Below are positions 25,264 through 36,428 of a stretch of DNA of 64,000 nucleotides, piece after piece. The position numbers and the translations under genes were made by a program. Position 1 is the stretch's first letter. Each line of letters begins with the position of its first letter. This DNA is from an uncultured Selenomonadales bacterium (lineage in GTDB: Bacteria; Bacillota; Negativicutes; Selenomonadales; Selenomonadaceae). The notes under the pieces are model-generated. The model worked only from the letters and a program-made list of their open reading frames with translations, searched no databases and was not told the DNA's origin. The stretch is taken from the NCBI GenBank assembly GCA_900321035.1, contig ONUH01000008.1, positions 1-64,000 of the forward strand, read 5' to 3'.

Positions 25264-25355
25264 TAGTGAGGAGTGAGAAGTGAGGAATGAGGAGTTATTA
25301 CGTGATTTAATTCTGTAATCACTCCTAACTCCACTCTCCTAACTCCTCACTTTTC
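25264..25355. repeat. GAGTGAAGAG-type palindromic intergenic repeat, copy 2
   Basis: Purine-rich GTGAGGAGTGAGAAGTGAGG units face AACTCCTCAC-type units; AGGAGTTATTAC and GTAATCACTCCT form the inner stem with one mismatch. It lies between the CobN-like and ChlI-like genes of one operon. Confidence 0.7.
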
Positions 25356-28300
25356 TCATTCGTCCTCATCGTCTTCCAATTCGCCTTCGATTGAAAGATA
25401 CAATTCCTGTAATTTCTCTTTCGTCTCGTCGTCGGCGTTCCACATTTGCCGCTGCTCCGCTTCTAAAAGCGTTTCCGCGATATTCTGGAGCGCCCACGGG
25501 TTGACTTTTTTCATCCATTGCTGGACCTTCGGGTCGAAGGCGTATTTCTGCGCGTAGTCGTCGTACATCCAGTCGTCCATCACGCTGGAGGTCGCGTCCC
25601 ATTGGAAGCTGATGTTCAGACGGTTCGCCATGTCCATGGCGCCCTTGTAGCCGTGCTGCATCAGCCCTTCGATGTACTTCGGGTTCAGCGACTCGGCCCG
25701 CACCACGCGCTTCATTTCCTCCGCCACCGTCCGTACCTTGGGCGCGCCGCGGTTCGCACTGTCGCCGACGTAGGAAACGGGCGCTTTGCTGCCGAAACTC
25801 TTGATGGCCGCAATCATGCCGCCGTGGAAGCCGTTGTAATCGTCGGAACTCAAAATGTTCATGTCGTGATTTTCTTCGTTCTTGACTGTCAGATCCGTCT
25901 CGGCCAGCCGCTTCTTGAAAAGCTCCGGCTGATAGACGCCCCGCGCGCCGCCGCCGAAGACGTGGCCGCCCCAGCGCACATAGACGTCGGCCAGGTCTTT
26001 TTCCGTCTCCCAGTTTTTCGCGTCCAGCACCACGTTGATACCGGAGCCGTATGTGCCCGGCGCGTCGCCGAAAACGCGGAAGGCCGCGCTGCGCCAGGCG
26101 TCGTCCGCGCTGGCTCCGTCCTTTTGCAGGAGCGCGCTGTCTTCGCGGATATGCTTGCGGACGAAGTTGTCTTCATCCGGCTCGTCGAGCGCCGCCACCG
26201 CCAGCACCGTCTTGTCCATCAGCTCGGCAAGCTGGGGCAGCGTGTCGCGGAACAGGCCGCTGATGCGCGCCGTCACGTCGATACGCGGCCGCTTCAGCTC
26301 CGCAAGCGGGATGATCTCGATATCCGTGACGCGGAGGCTGCCTTTCTGCCAGACGGGACGCACGCCCAAAAGATACAGGAACTCCGCGATGTCCTGTCCG
26401 CTGCTTCGCATGTTCGGTCCAGACCAGAGCACCATACCGATGTTTTCCGGATAATGGCCCTCGTCGCCGATATATTTCTCGATCATGCGGTCGCCGAGCT
26501 TTTTGCCAGTAATCCATCCCGACTGCGAAGGCAGTCCGCGGGGGTCGACGCCGTAGAAGTTCCGGCCGGAGGGCAGGAGGTCGACGCCGCCCGCGCTGGG
26601 CGAGCCGGAAGGCCCCGGCGGCACATAGGCGCCCGAGAGCGCCGCCAGTGTGTGGTCGAGTTCGTCCGTCGTCCGTGCGAGGCGCGGGTAAATTTCTTCG
26701 ACGATGAATTTTGCCAGCGCCGCGAGTTTTTCTTTCCATTCGGCAGAGCCGTCCGCCGCCTCGGGTATTTTCAGCGCGGCCTCCGCCGCTTCCGAAGTGA
26801 AGCGGCCTTCGGCAATCTTCTCGACGAAGACGCGGCTCTCGCGGCGTACACGGCTCGCCGCTTCGCCGCCGGTCATGTCGAGATTGGAGAGAAGCGCCGA
26901 CGGATTCTTTTCCAGTTCCTCGAAGACCAGCCCGTATTTTTCCGCCCAGAGGTCATAAAGCGCAGGCGTCTTCCCGTTGGCCAGGCGCAAAAGGTGCAGG
27001 ACTTCGCCGACGAGAATTTCTCCCTGCGGCGGCTCGCCGAGTACATGCAGCCCGACGTGCACTTCACTGTCCTGTAGTTCCTCGATCAGCGTGTGAAGCT
27101 CCGACAGGAATTCGGCGAACGGGGCGTTTCCTTCGACATGCAGTGATTCGTCAAGCTTCGTGTCCTTCGCCAGCTGCCGGATTTTTTCCTCGAGGGCCGC
27201 CGCCTGTTCGCCGTCTTTGTTCTGGAAATGGCTGTACTCGTCCGCCATCTTTTCCAGCTCGGCGATTTCGTCGAAGGCGCCCGCCTCAGCCACGGGCGCC
27301 GGCAGATACCCGATGAGGCAGCCTGCGGAACGCCGCTTCGCAATGATGCCCTCGCCGGAAATCGTCATCAGGTACGGATAAATGTTCGGCAGCGCGCCAA
27401 AGGCGATGTCGGGATAGCTTTCCTCGTCGAGGCCCACCGCTTTTCCGGGCAGCCATTCGAGGTTGCCGTGGGTGCCGAAATGGATCACCGCGTCGGCCTT
27501 GAAGACCTCCCGCAGCCAATAGTAAAACGCCAGATATTGATGCGTCGGCGCGATCGACGGGTCGTGGTAGGCCCGCGACGGGTCCATGCCGTATTGTCTT
27601 GCAGGCTGCACCGTCATGAAGACGCTGCCGTTCATCGTGCCGGGGACGAGGATATTGCCCTCGTCGGAAAGCATCACGCTTCCCGGCGGCTCGCCCCATT
27701 GTTCGGTCATCTTTTGCCGCGCCGCTTCCGGCAATGTGCTGAAAAACGCTTCGTATTCCCTGGCGGAGAGTTTTTCACATTCCTCCGCCTGCGCGTCGGT
27801 CAGGAGCGAGAGGTCGTTGGTCGCGTGGGAGGTCATGACGCGGAGCAGTTCCTCCGACGTCTCGGGCAGAAAGTCCAGCGAATAGCCGTCCTCTTTCATG
27901 CGCGAGAGCAGCCGCCTGGCGCTCTCCATGCTGTCAAGGCCCGAAGCGCTGCCGATATTGTAATTTTTCGGCGGGTAGTTGTGAAAAATCAGCGCGATTT
28001 TCTTGTCTTCATTTTTCAGGCGGCGAAGAGTCGCCCATTTCTTCGCCTTCTCCACCATCAGCGCGAGGCGCTTTGGCATCGGTGCATATTCCACCGCGCC
28101 GTCGGGCAATACATTCCGTCCCGCGATGGGCACGCCGTGAATCGCGCCGTCCAGCTCCGGCAGCGCGGCGGCGATGGAGGTCTCCACCGCGTTCAGTCCT
28201 TCGGGATTTTCCCGCCAGTCCTTTTCCGTCGTCAGCAGGGTGTACGCCGCTAAAATCGGAACGCCGAGCGTTTCCAGTTCATCGACGGTCAGGCTGCCGT

Positions 28301-29087
28301 TTCCCACCTGGGAGAATTTCATGGTGCTGACCAATGTATCAATAATCGTTTTTCCGTCCGCTGTGAAAAAGTCGCCGAACACTTTGCGGATGCTCGGCAT
28401 CCCCAGCTTCTCGTCCGGGAGCTGGTTCGTGAACACGGCAATCGCGTTGCAGCCCTGTCGGTCAGCCTCGGCGATGAAGGCGGCGGGATAGGCGAGATCG
28501 TCCCAGATCCATTCGTCGCGGTAAAACAGGAGCCCCAGCGTCGGTCTGTCCGGTTTGCAATAAGTTTTTCGATAGGAAGCGAGGTCGGTGGTGCAGCCGT
28601 CGGACAGTTCGGGATGGTAAATGCCCGCCCAGCAGCGCTGCTTCGGTTCTTCCGGCGCGGGAATGGCCGCGTCCGTCAACGATGAGGCGTAGAGCCAGAA
28701 ATTCTTGAAATTCTCCGCGCCGCCGTAAAAAGTGTAGCCTTTGAGCCGCGCGGCCACGGACGGTTCCACGCCGGCGCTCTTTTCGTCTTTTTCTTCCGCC
28801 GCGCCTTCCACCGCGTCCAGCAGGTATGGGATATTTCGCGCCGCCAAAAAAGCGCGGCACGCTTCCCAAAACGCCGATTTTGATATATTGCGGAAGAACC
28901 GCGCCACCACGAGGCTCGCGCCGCCGAGTTTGCGCTCCCAGACGTAGTTCCACTCGCTGGAGCCTTCGAGTTTGACAGCCATGCAGAGGTCGGAGATTTT
29001 TCCCTCGTCCTGCAATGCGAGGCAGGCGTTCTTCATGCCCGCGTAGCGGCGGGCGTCGTTCGTCAGATAGATGATTTTCGTTTCCAT
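25356..29087 (-). CDS. cobN: CobN/BchH-family large chelatase subunit
   Basis: 1243 residues, the usual length for CobN/ChlH/HmuS. The conserved core is clear: HFGTHGNLEWLPGKAVGLDEESYPDIAFGALPNIYPYLMTISGEGIIAKRR, and later YGSGINVVLDAKNWETEKDLADVYVRWGGHVFGGG and the HGYKGAMDMANRLNISFQWDATS block. In the aerobic cobalamin route CobN inserts Co2+ into hydrogenobyrinate diamide with AAA+ partners. In Bacteroidetes the homologue HmuS works on haem with an ABC importer. Being downstream of a metal/tetrapyrrole-binding lipoprotein and upstream of chlI-chlD, this one could do either. The pathway direction cannot be read from sequence. Confidence 0.88.
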   Translation of the reverse strand: METKIIYLTNDARRYAGMKNACLALQDEGKISDLCMAVKLEGSSEWNYVWERKLGGASLVVARFFRNISKSAFWEACRAFLAARNIPYLLDAVEGAAEEKDEKSAGVEPSVAARLKGYTFYGGAENFKNFWLYASSLTDAAIPAPEEPKQRCWAGIYHPELSDGCTTDLASYRKTYCKPDRPTLGLLFYRDEWIWDDLAYPAAFIAEADRQGCNAIAVFTNQLPDEKLGMPSIRKVFGDFFTADGKTIIDTLVSTMKFSQVGNGSLTVDELETLGVPILAAYTLLTTEKDWRENPEGLNAVETSIAAALPELDGAIHGVPIAGRNVLPDGAVEYAPMPKRLALMVEKAKKWATLRRLKNEDKKIALIFHNYPPKNYNIGSASGLDSMESARRLLSRMKEDGYSLDFLPETSEELLRVMTSHATNDLSLLTDAQAEECEKLSAREYEAFFSTLPEAARQKMTEQWGEPPGSVMLSDEGNILVPGTMNGSVFMTVQPARQYGMDPSRAYHDPSIAPTHQYLAFYYWLREVFKADAVIHFGTHGNLEWLPGKAVGLDEESYPDIAFGALPNIYPYLMTISGEGIIAKRRSAGCLIGYLPAPVAEAGAFDEIAELEKMADEYSHFQNKDGEQAAALEEKIRQLAKDTKLDESLHVEGNAPFAEFLSELHTLIEELQDSEVHVGLHVLGEPPQGEILVGEVLHLLRLANGKTPALYDLWAEKYGLVFEELEKNPSALLSNLDMTGGEAASRVRRESRVFVEKIAEGRFTSEAAEAALKIPEAADGSAEWKEKLAALAKFIVEEIYPRLARTTDELDHTLAALSGAYVPPGPSGSPSAGGVDLLPSGRNFYGVDPRGLPSQSGWITGKKLGDRMIEKYIGDEGHYPENIGMVLWSGPNMRSSGQDIAEFLYLLGVRPVWQKGSLRVTDIEIIPLAELKRPRIDVTARISGLFRDTLPQLAELMDKTVLAVAALDEPDEDNFVRKHIREDSALLQKDGASADDAWRSAAFRVFGDAPGTYGSGINVVLDAKNWETEKDLADVYVRWGGHVFGGGARGVYQPELFKKRLAETDLTVKNEENHDMNILSSDDYNGFHGGMIAAIKSFGSKAPVSYVGDSANRGAPKVRTVAEEMKRVVRAESLNPKYIEGLMQHGYKGAMDMANRLNISFQWDATSSVMDDWMYDDYAQKYAFDPKVQQWMKKVNPWALQNIAETLLEAEQRQMWNADDETKEKLQELYLSIEGELEDDEDE

Positions 29088-29106
29088 CGGGGGACGGCTC
29101 CCTTCT

Positions 29107-30075
29107 TCACCGGAAAAGATCCGGATAGATCAGCTTCGCCATTTCTTCCACGGCGTCGGGGTAGTGGATGCCGGGGCTGAGCAAAAAATGCTCCTGGGAG
29201 AGATAATACATTTTGCCGTTCTTCACGGCGGGAATCGTTTGCCACGCGGGATTCGAGGCGATGGTTTCCTCCATGCCGCGCTTTACTTCGTCGAGCTTCC
29301 CCATGCTCGTGACGAAAATGATTTCCGGGTTTTGCTCCACCAGCGTCTCGATGCTGTAGGGCGCGGCGTCGGGGTTGCCCTCCATGGCCGTCATGCCCGA
29401 CGCTACATTGACGAAGCCCAGCATCTTCGCCGTGGACCCCGCGATACTGGTGTCAAGCTGCACACTGAGACTCTGCGCCGTGCTGTGCAGGATTGCCACG
29501 CGCCGTTTTTCCTTCGGGATGCGGTCTGCGATGGCCTTGATCTTGTCGTCCATGCTTTGGATCAGCGCGTCGCCTTTTTCCTTCTCGCCCGTCACTTGCG
29601 AAAACATGCGGACTTCATTCTTCACTTCTTCGTAATTCTTCATGTCCACGATGAGACATGGAATCTTGTTGATTTCCAACGGCTGCAGAAGCTTTTCGTT
29701 CATGCCCTTGTTGGCGATGACGAGATCGGGGGCGCAGGCCAGGAGCTTTTCGAGGTCCACATTGTAAACGCGCCCGATGCTCGTCTTGTCCTTCGCCCAG
29801 TCCGGCATTGACTTCGAGTCGGGCCGCCCGACCACGTCGCCGCCCACTGCGTGCAGCGGTTCCAAAAATGACGCTGACGTCACAACGATGCGCTCCGGTT
29901 TTTTCGTCAATACGATCTCCCGCCCGAGGTCGTCTTTGATGGCAGCGAACGCTTTGGCGCCCGCCGAGTTCCCTTCTTTCTTTTCTGCGGGGGCGCCGCC
30001 TTCGCCGCAGCCGGCGGCCGCCGCCAAAACGAGAACGCAAATCATCGCCGCCAACAATCTCCAAGTTGTTTTCAT
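29107..30075 (-). CDS. TroA/BtuF-type substrate-binding lipoprotein (iron, haem or corrinoid)
   Basis: 322 residues. Lipoprotein signal MKTTWRLLAAMICVLVLAAAAGCGEG with lipobox AAGC. The Peripla_BP_2 fold shows DDLGREIVLTKKPERIVVTS, LLACAPDLVIANKGM, and the C-terminal IPAVKNGKMYYLSQEHFLLSPGIHYPDAVEEMAKLIYP. It binds substrate outside the membrane and passes it to a FecCD-type permease; the nearest is 9 kb away at 19083-20087 on the same strand. The ATG after CAGGAGCGACAGGAT is preferred over an 18-codon longer frame. It is first in the probable operon with cobN, chlI and chlD. Confidence 0.9.
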   Translation of the reverse strand: MKTTWRLLAAMICVLVLAAAAGCGEGGAPAEKKEGNSAGAKAFAAIKDDLGREIVLTKKPERIVVTSASFLEPLHAVGGDVVGRPDSKSMPDWAKDKTSIGRVYNVDLEKLLACAPDLVIANKGMNEKLLQPLEINKIPCLIVDMKNYEEVKNEVRMFSQVTGEKEKGDALIQSMDDKIKAIADRIPKEKRRVAILHSTAQSLSVQLDTSIAGSTAKMLGFVNVASGMTAMEGNPDAAPYSIETLVEQNPEIIFVTSMGKLDEVKRGMEETIASNPAWQTIPAVKNGKMYYLSQEHFLLSPGIHYPDAVEEMAKLIYPDLFR

Positions 30076-30119
30076 ATCCTGTCGCTCCTGTTCAAGAAAT
30101 CTGCATCCAAGAATCAAAA

Positions 30120-30134
30120 GATGAATCATTCATC
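30120..30134. promoter_or_regulatory. Perfect palindrome upstream of the binding-protein/chelatase operon
   Basis: GATGAAT-C-ATTCATC, a 7-1-7 inverted repeat, lies 45 bases upstream of the lipoprotein ATG on its leader side. On the minus strand a TATATT-like -10 lies just beyond it (about 30144-30150). It is a candidate operator for a metal or haem regulator; no regulator is assigned. Confidence 0.45.
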
Positions 30135-30255
30135 GTTTTATTAAAATATAATGCGCGGGCAGAGACGTGTCAAGAAAAAGTGAAGGATGTACAGGAAAGT
30201 TATATGGGAAATTAATATTGAAACAAACTTTTGCGGAAAATTTGTTCGAAAAGTA

Positions 30256-30283
30256 TTGACAAAATATTTCTTGGGGATATAAT
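30256..30283 (+). promoter_or_regulatory. Promoter of the yneA-like gene
   Basis: Consensus TTGACA (30256-30261), 16 bases, consensus TATAAT (30278-30283). The strength of the elements fits a gene that is held off by a repressor. Confidence 0.85.
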
Positions 30284-30284
30284 A

Positions 30285-30298
30285 AGAACAAAAGTTCT
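30285..30298 (+). promoter_or_regulatory. LexA binding site (SOS box) of the yneA-like gene
   Basis: AGAACAAAAGTTCT contains the GAAC-N4-GTTC core of Firmicute SOS boxes in perfect dyad form, placed two bases after the -10 hexamer, over the transcription start. LexA is encoded at 11924 in this window. Confidence 0.75.
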
Positions 30299-30348
30299 TA
30301 GAAAATATGTTTCGGGAACGGGAATTTGAAAAACAGGGGATGATTGCT

Positions 30349-30681
30349 GTGAAAAAAAAGAAGAGCACGAAAAAAAATGCCGTTCGGAAATTCGCGGTGC
30401 GTATGGTACTTCTGGCGATGCTGACGGCTGCGGCGGTCTCTCCCCTTCATCTTGGGAATGCTTTCCTTCGGAGCACCGATTTCGATACGGTGGAGGTCGC
30501 GCGGAAAGACAGCGTTTGGACGATTGCCGCCCGGTACACGGCCAAATCTGAGGACGCCAAGGATCTTGCGGAGGCGATTATAGAGGTCAACGGTCTGCCG
30601 TCGGACGGCGGGCTTCGTGCCGGACAAAAACTTCGGGTGCCCATCCTCAAGGAGCGGCTTCCGAAATTGGCGGAGCGATAA
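30349..30681 (+). CDS. yneA: YneA-like LysM membrane protein, predicted SOS-induced division inhibitor
   Basis: 110 residues from the GTG at 30349. Basic N-terminus (KKKKSTKKNAVRK), one membrane helix (about 15-35), and a C-terminal LysM domain (VEVARKDSVWTIAARYT...LAEAIIEVNGLPSDGGLRAGQKLRVP). This is the exact layout of B. subtilis YneA, a secreted/membrane LysM protein that delays cell division during DNA damage. Upstream ATGs at 30307 and 30340 are in frame, but only the GTG has a proper ribosome-binding site (AGGGG, 10 bases away). The promoter carries a perfect SOS box. Confidence 0.82.
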   Translation: MKKKKSTKKNAVRKFAVRMVLLAMLTAAAVSPLHLGNAFLRSTDFDTVEVARKDSVWTIAARYTAKSEDAKDLAEAIIEVNGLPSDGGLRAGQKLRVPILKERLPKLAER

Positions 30682-30790
30682 TATAATAAGGAAAACAGTT
30701 TTTTATGGGCGGCCGCGTCGATGCGGGCGCTCTTTTTTTGTTCGTTCGATCTTTTCTGCGGACGACGAAAAAAATAGTTAGACAAGAAGG

Positions 30791-30819
30791 TTTACTTTCT
30801 GATTTTCGAATGTTATAAT
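30791..30819 (+). promoter_or_regulatory. Promoter of the rimP-nusA-infB operon
   Basis: TTTACT (30791-30796), 17 bases, TATAAT (30814-30819) with an extended TG at 30811-30812. The leader that follows is about 90 bases long and contains a hairpin. Confidence 0.75.
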
Positions 30820-30848
30820 ACGAAAGGTATGGAATAAGATGCAAGCTA

Positions 30849-30874
30849 AAAGAGTGGGTGTGAGCCCACTCTTT
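30849..30874 (+). promoter_or_regulatory. rimP leader hairpin
   Basis: AAAGAGTGGG pairs with CCCACTCTTT around a short loop. A hairpin with GTGGG/CCCAC arms in front of rimP recurs across Firmicutes. Its role (attenuation or NusA feedback) is not shown by the sequence. Confidence 0.6.
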
Positions 30875-30912
30875 ACTCTTATATTCGGAAGCCGGCGAGG
30901 AGGAATGTGCGC

Positions 30913-31359
30913 GTGGCGAGCGTGGTGGAAAAGACGGTCTGGGAGATGGTCGAGCCCCTTCTGGAAGGAAGCGGCGTCGAGCTGGTAGACGTGGAGTATG
31001 TAAAGGAAAAAGACTGGTACCTGCGCGTGTTCATCGACAGGCCGGAAGGCGTCGGCATCGAGGACTGCCAAAGCCTCAGCGAGAAATTGGAGAAGCTCTT
31101 GGACGAACGGGACGTAATTCCGGAGCAATATATATTGGAAGTATCTTCTCCGGGCCTGGACCGGGTGCTGAAAAAGCCGAGGGATTTTGAGCGCGAGCGC
31201 GGCAAGCAGGTGGACGTTTCCCTGTATGAGCCGTTGGACGGAGAAAAAGTGATCGTCGGCACGCTGGACGGTTATGACGGGGCGGCGTTGACGCTGGACG
31301 GGCGGGAGCCGATCCCGAAGGAAAAAATTGCGCAGGTGCGCTTGCATATAGATATATAA
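30913..31359 (+). CDS. rimP: Ribosome maturation factor RimP
   Basis: 148 residues. N-terminal domain with VEPLLEGSGVELVDVEYVKEKDWYLRVFIDRPEGVGIEDCQSLSEKLEKLLDE and the C-terminal Sm-like domain starting at YILEVSSPGLDRVLKKPRDFERERGKQVDVSL. It assists 30S subunit assembly. The GTG at 30913 is chosen because GAGGAGGA ends eight bases before it; a GTG two codons earlier is too close. It is first in the conserved translation/transcription operon. Confidence 0.95.
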   Translation: MASVVEKTVWEMVEPLLEGSGVELVDVEYVKEKDWYLRVFIDRPEGVGIEDCQSLSEKLEKLLDERDVIPEQYILEVSSPGLDRVLKKPRDFERERGKQVDVSLYEPLDGEKVIVGTLDGYDGAALTLDGREPIPKEKIAQVRLHIDI

Positions 31360-31399
31360 TTTAGGAAATCATCAGATACGGTATGGGAGGATTTTAGAC

Positions 31400-32563
31400 T
31401 TGATCAAGAGAAGCAGGGGCAAGGGAAGAAAGAAAGTGCAGGAGCTGGATCGGGCCAAGGAATTTATGATGGCCATTGACGATTTGGGAAAGGAAAAGGG
31501 GATCGCGCCCGAGGTGCTGTTCGACGCAATCGAGGCGGCGCTGATTTCCGCATACCGTCGGAACTTCGGCTCGGAGCAGAACGCGCATGTGCAGATTGAC
31601 CGAACGACGGGAGAGTTTCATGTGTACGCCCATAAAACGGTGGCGCGTGAAGTGACGGACCCGGTGATGGAAATGGCGTTGGAGGACGCCCAGGCGCTGG
31701 ACCCGGATTACGAGGAAGGCGACGTGCTGGAGATCGAGGTGACGCCGGCGAATTTCGGGCGCATCGCGGCGCAGACGGCGAAACAGGTCGTGGTGCAGCG
31801 GATCCGTGAGGCGGAGCGGGGGAATATTTACGACGAGTTCTCGGGCCGGTCCAGCGATATCGTGACGGGGCTGGTGCAGCGTGTGGAGAACCGCAATGTC
31901 TATATCGACCTCGGAAGGACGGAAGCGCTTTTGGCGCCGTCGGAGCAGATAGAAGGCGAAACATACGTGCACGGCGACCGGGTGAAAGCGTATATCCTGG
32001 AAGTCCGGCGGACTTCCAAGGGCCCGCAGATTGCCGTTTCGCGCACGCATCCGGGGCTTTTGAAGCGGCTCTTTGAGATGGAGGTGCCGGAGATTCACGA
32101 CGGCGTCGTGGAAATCAAATCGGTGGCCCGGGAACCGGGAATGCGCTCCAAGATCGCGGTGTACTCCAAGGATCCGGACGTCGATCCCGTCGGCTCCTGT
32201 GTCGGCCATAAGGGGCTGCGCGTGCAGGCGGTGGTCACGGAGCTCAGAAATGAGAAAATCGACATCGTCAAGTGGAACGAAGACCCCGCGCATTACATTG
32301 CAAACGCGCTGAGCCCTGCGAAGGCGGTGTCCGTGGCGGTGAACGAGGCGGAGAAGACGTCCCGCGTGGTGGTGCCCGACCAGCAACTTTCCCTGGCCAT
32401 CGGCAAGGAGGGGCAGAACGCCCGGCTGGCGGCGAAGCTGACGGGTTGGAAGATAGATATCAAGAGCGAGTCCCAAGCGGCGGAGGAAGAGCCGGACGAG
32501 AATATGTCCGTCGTCGAAGTCACCGGGGAGGAATCGTTCTCCGCAGAAGGTGATGAGGCGTAA
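31400..32563 (+). CDS. nusA: Transcription termination/antitermination factor NusA
   Basis: 387 residues. NusA N-terminal domain (KEKGIAPEVLFDAIEAALISAYRRNFG), S1 domain (SDIVTGLVQRVENRNVYIDLGRTEALL), two KH domains (DPVGSCVGHKGLRVQAVV and LSLAIGKEGQNARLAAKLTGWKIDI), then a short acidic tail. The E. coli C-terminal repeats are absent, as in Firmicutes. The TTG start is supported by GGGAGG nine bases upstream and gives a basic extension (KRSRGKGRKK) of about 18 residues beyond typical homologues. The first internal ATG (31466) would cut into the normal N-terminus. Confidence 0.93.
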   Translation: MIKRSRGKGRKKVQELDRAKEFMMAIDDLGKEKGIAPEVLFDAIEAALISAYRRNFGSEQNAHVQIDRTTGEFHVYAHKTVAREVTDPVMEMALEDAQALDPDYEEGDVLEIEVTPANFGRIAAQTAKQVVVQRIREAERGNIYDEFSGRSSDIVTGLVQRVENRNVYIDLGRTEALLAPSEQIEGETYVHGDRVKAYILEVRRTSKGPQIAVSRTHPGLLKRLFEMEVPEIHDGVVEIKSVAREPGMRSKIAVYSKDPDVDPVGSCVGHKGLRVQAVVTELRNEKIDIVKWNEDPAHYIANALSPAKAVSVAVNEAEKTSRVVVPDQQLSLAIGKEGQNARLAAKLTGWKIDIKSESQAAEEEPDENMSVVEVTGEESFSAEGDEA

Positions 32564-32838
32564 TGACGGTCAGGAAGAAGACGCCGGAGCGGCTTTGCCT
32601 CGGCTGTCAGACGGTGCGGCCAAAGAAGGAAATGGTGCGCATCGTCCGCAGCCCCGAGGGCGTTTTCTCGGTGGATGTGACAGGAAAGAAGCCGGGGCGG
32701 GGCGCTTATGTGTGCCATAAGCCGGAGTGCTTCGACGCGGCGGTGAAGCGCCGCCAGTTCGCAAAATCCTTTCAGGGGCCGGTAAGCACGGAAGTGCTGA
32801 AGGCGCTCCGGGAGGAGCTTTTTCCCGAGGGACAGTGA
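32563..32838 (+). CDS. ylxR: YlxR/RnpM family RNA-binding protein (DUF448)
   Basis: 91 residues. RLCLGCQTVRPKKEMVRIVRSPEG, then GRGAYVCHKPECFDAAVKRRQFAKSF, is the complete YlxR signature with its CxxC and C(x)nC residues. In B. subtilis this protein binds RNase P RNA and modulates it. Start overlaps the nusA stop (TAATG). Confidence 0.95.
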   Translation: MTVRKKTPERLCLGCQTVRPKKEMVRIVRSPEGVFSVDVTGKKPGRGAYVCHKPECFDAAVKRRQFAKSFQGPVSTEVLKALREELFPEGQ

Positions 32839-32840
32839 AC

Positions 32841-33146
32841 ATGGATCAGCAGAAAATCGAAGGCCTGCTAGGGATGGCCCAGCGCGCCGGGAAAATAGTT
32901 TCCGGGGAATTTGCGGTGCAAAAGGCGATCGCGTCGGGGAAAGCGGCGGCGCTGATCGTGGCGGCGGATGTGTCGGAACGGGCAAGGGAAACGGTGCTCC
33001 GGGAGGCGGAGCAAAAAGGGATTCCCGTTTACAACCTGTTTACAAAGGAAATGCTGGGGCGATGCCTGGGCAAGGAATATCGGGCCGTAGCGGCTCTTAT
33101 GGATAGAGGATTCGCGAAGACGCTCGACGAGAGAGTTCGGAGCTGA
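32841..33146 (+). CDS. ylxQ: L7Ae/YlxQ-family ribosomal-protein-like RNA-binding protein
   Basis: 101 residues. [58 protein letters not shown] is the L7Ae/L30e fold that binds K-turn RNA. ATG lies two bases after the ylxR stop; the ribosome-binding site GAGGGACAG is inside the previous gene. It always accompanies nusA-infB in Firmicutes. Confidence 0.94.
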   Translation: MDQQKIEGLLGMAQRAGKIVSGEFAVQKAIASGKAAALIVAADVSERARETVLREAEQKGIPVYNLFTKEMLGRCLGKEYRAVAALMDRGFAKTLDERVRS

Positions 33147-33180
33147 ATGGGAAGGCGGACAGGATTTCGGAGGTGGTTCA

Positions 33181-35910
<2,730 letters not shown>

Positions 35911-35921
35911 TATTTTGACAG

Positions 35922-35976
35922 ACTGCCTGCGGAGGCTTCGCCGTTTTCTGCGGCGCAGTTTCGCAGGCAGTTTTTT
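35922..35976 (+). terminator. Terminator-like hairpin between infB and rbfA
   Basis: ACTGCCTGCG pairs with CGCAGGCAGT, followed by TTTTT; the 30-base interior can fold further (GGCTTCGCC region). It lies inside a normally continuous operon, so it probably reduces rather than ends transcription into rbfA. Confidence 0.75.
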
Positions 35977-36056
35977 GGTATTGCACCTTTCACTTCTTCC
36001 GAAGGAGAAGGCAAGGAAAAAGCAATTTCGGGTGTTACAGAAAGGAAATATATTTT

Positions 36057-36428
36057 ATGGGACAGTTGCGTATGGAACGCGTCCAGGAGCTGATGAAGCA
36101 GGAAATCAGCAAAATCATCCTGGAAGACGTCAAGGATCCGCGCGTCGGTTTTGTGACGGTCACGCGGGTCAGCGTCACCAGCGACCTGCGTTCGGCGCGC
36201 GTATTCGTCAGCCTGATGGGCAGCGACGAACAGATGGCGAACTCCCTGCGCGGACTGAATCGCTCGCTGGGATTCATTCGCCGCGAGGTCGGCCATCGCG
36301 TCAGGCTTCGGTATACGCCGGAGCTTTCGTTGGAACTCGACGATTCGATGGCGTACAGCGCGCATATTCAAGAGCTCTTGCTGCGCGTGCAGAAGGAGGA
36401 ATCGGAGAAAGGCGGGGAACCGGCATGA
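36057..36428 (+). CDS. rbfA: Ribosome-binding factor A
   Basis: 123 residues. RMERVQELMKQEISKIILEDVKDPRVGFVTVTRVSVTSDLRSARVFVSLMG and the C-terminal LRYTPELSLELDDS are complete RbfA features (KH-type fold). It acts in late 30S maturation. AAAGGA lies upstream of the ATG; the stop overlaps the next start (ATGA). Confidence 0.96.
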   Translation: MGQLRMERVQELMKQEISKIILEDVKDPRVGFVTVTRVSVTSDLRSARVFVSLMGSDEQMANSLRGLNRSLGFIRREVGHRVRLRYTPELSLELDDSMAYSAHIQELLLRVQKEESEKGGEPA

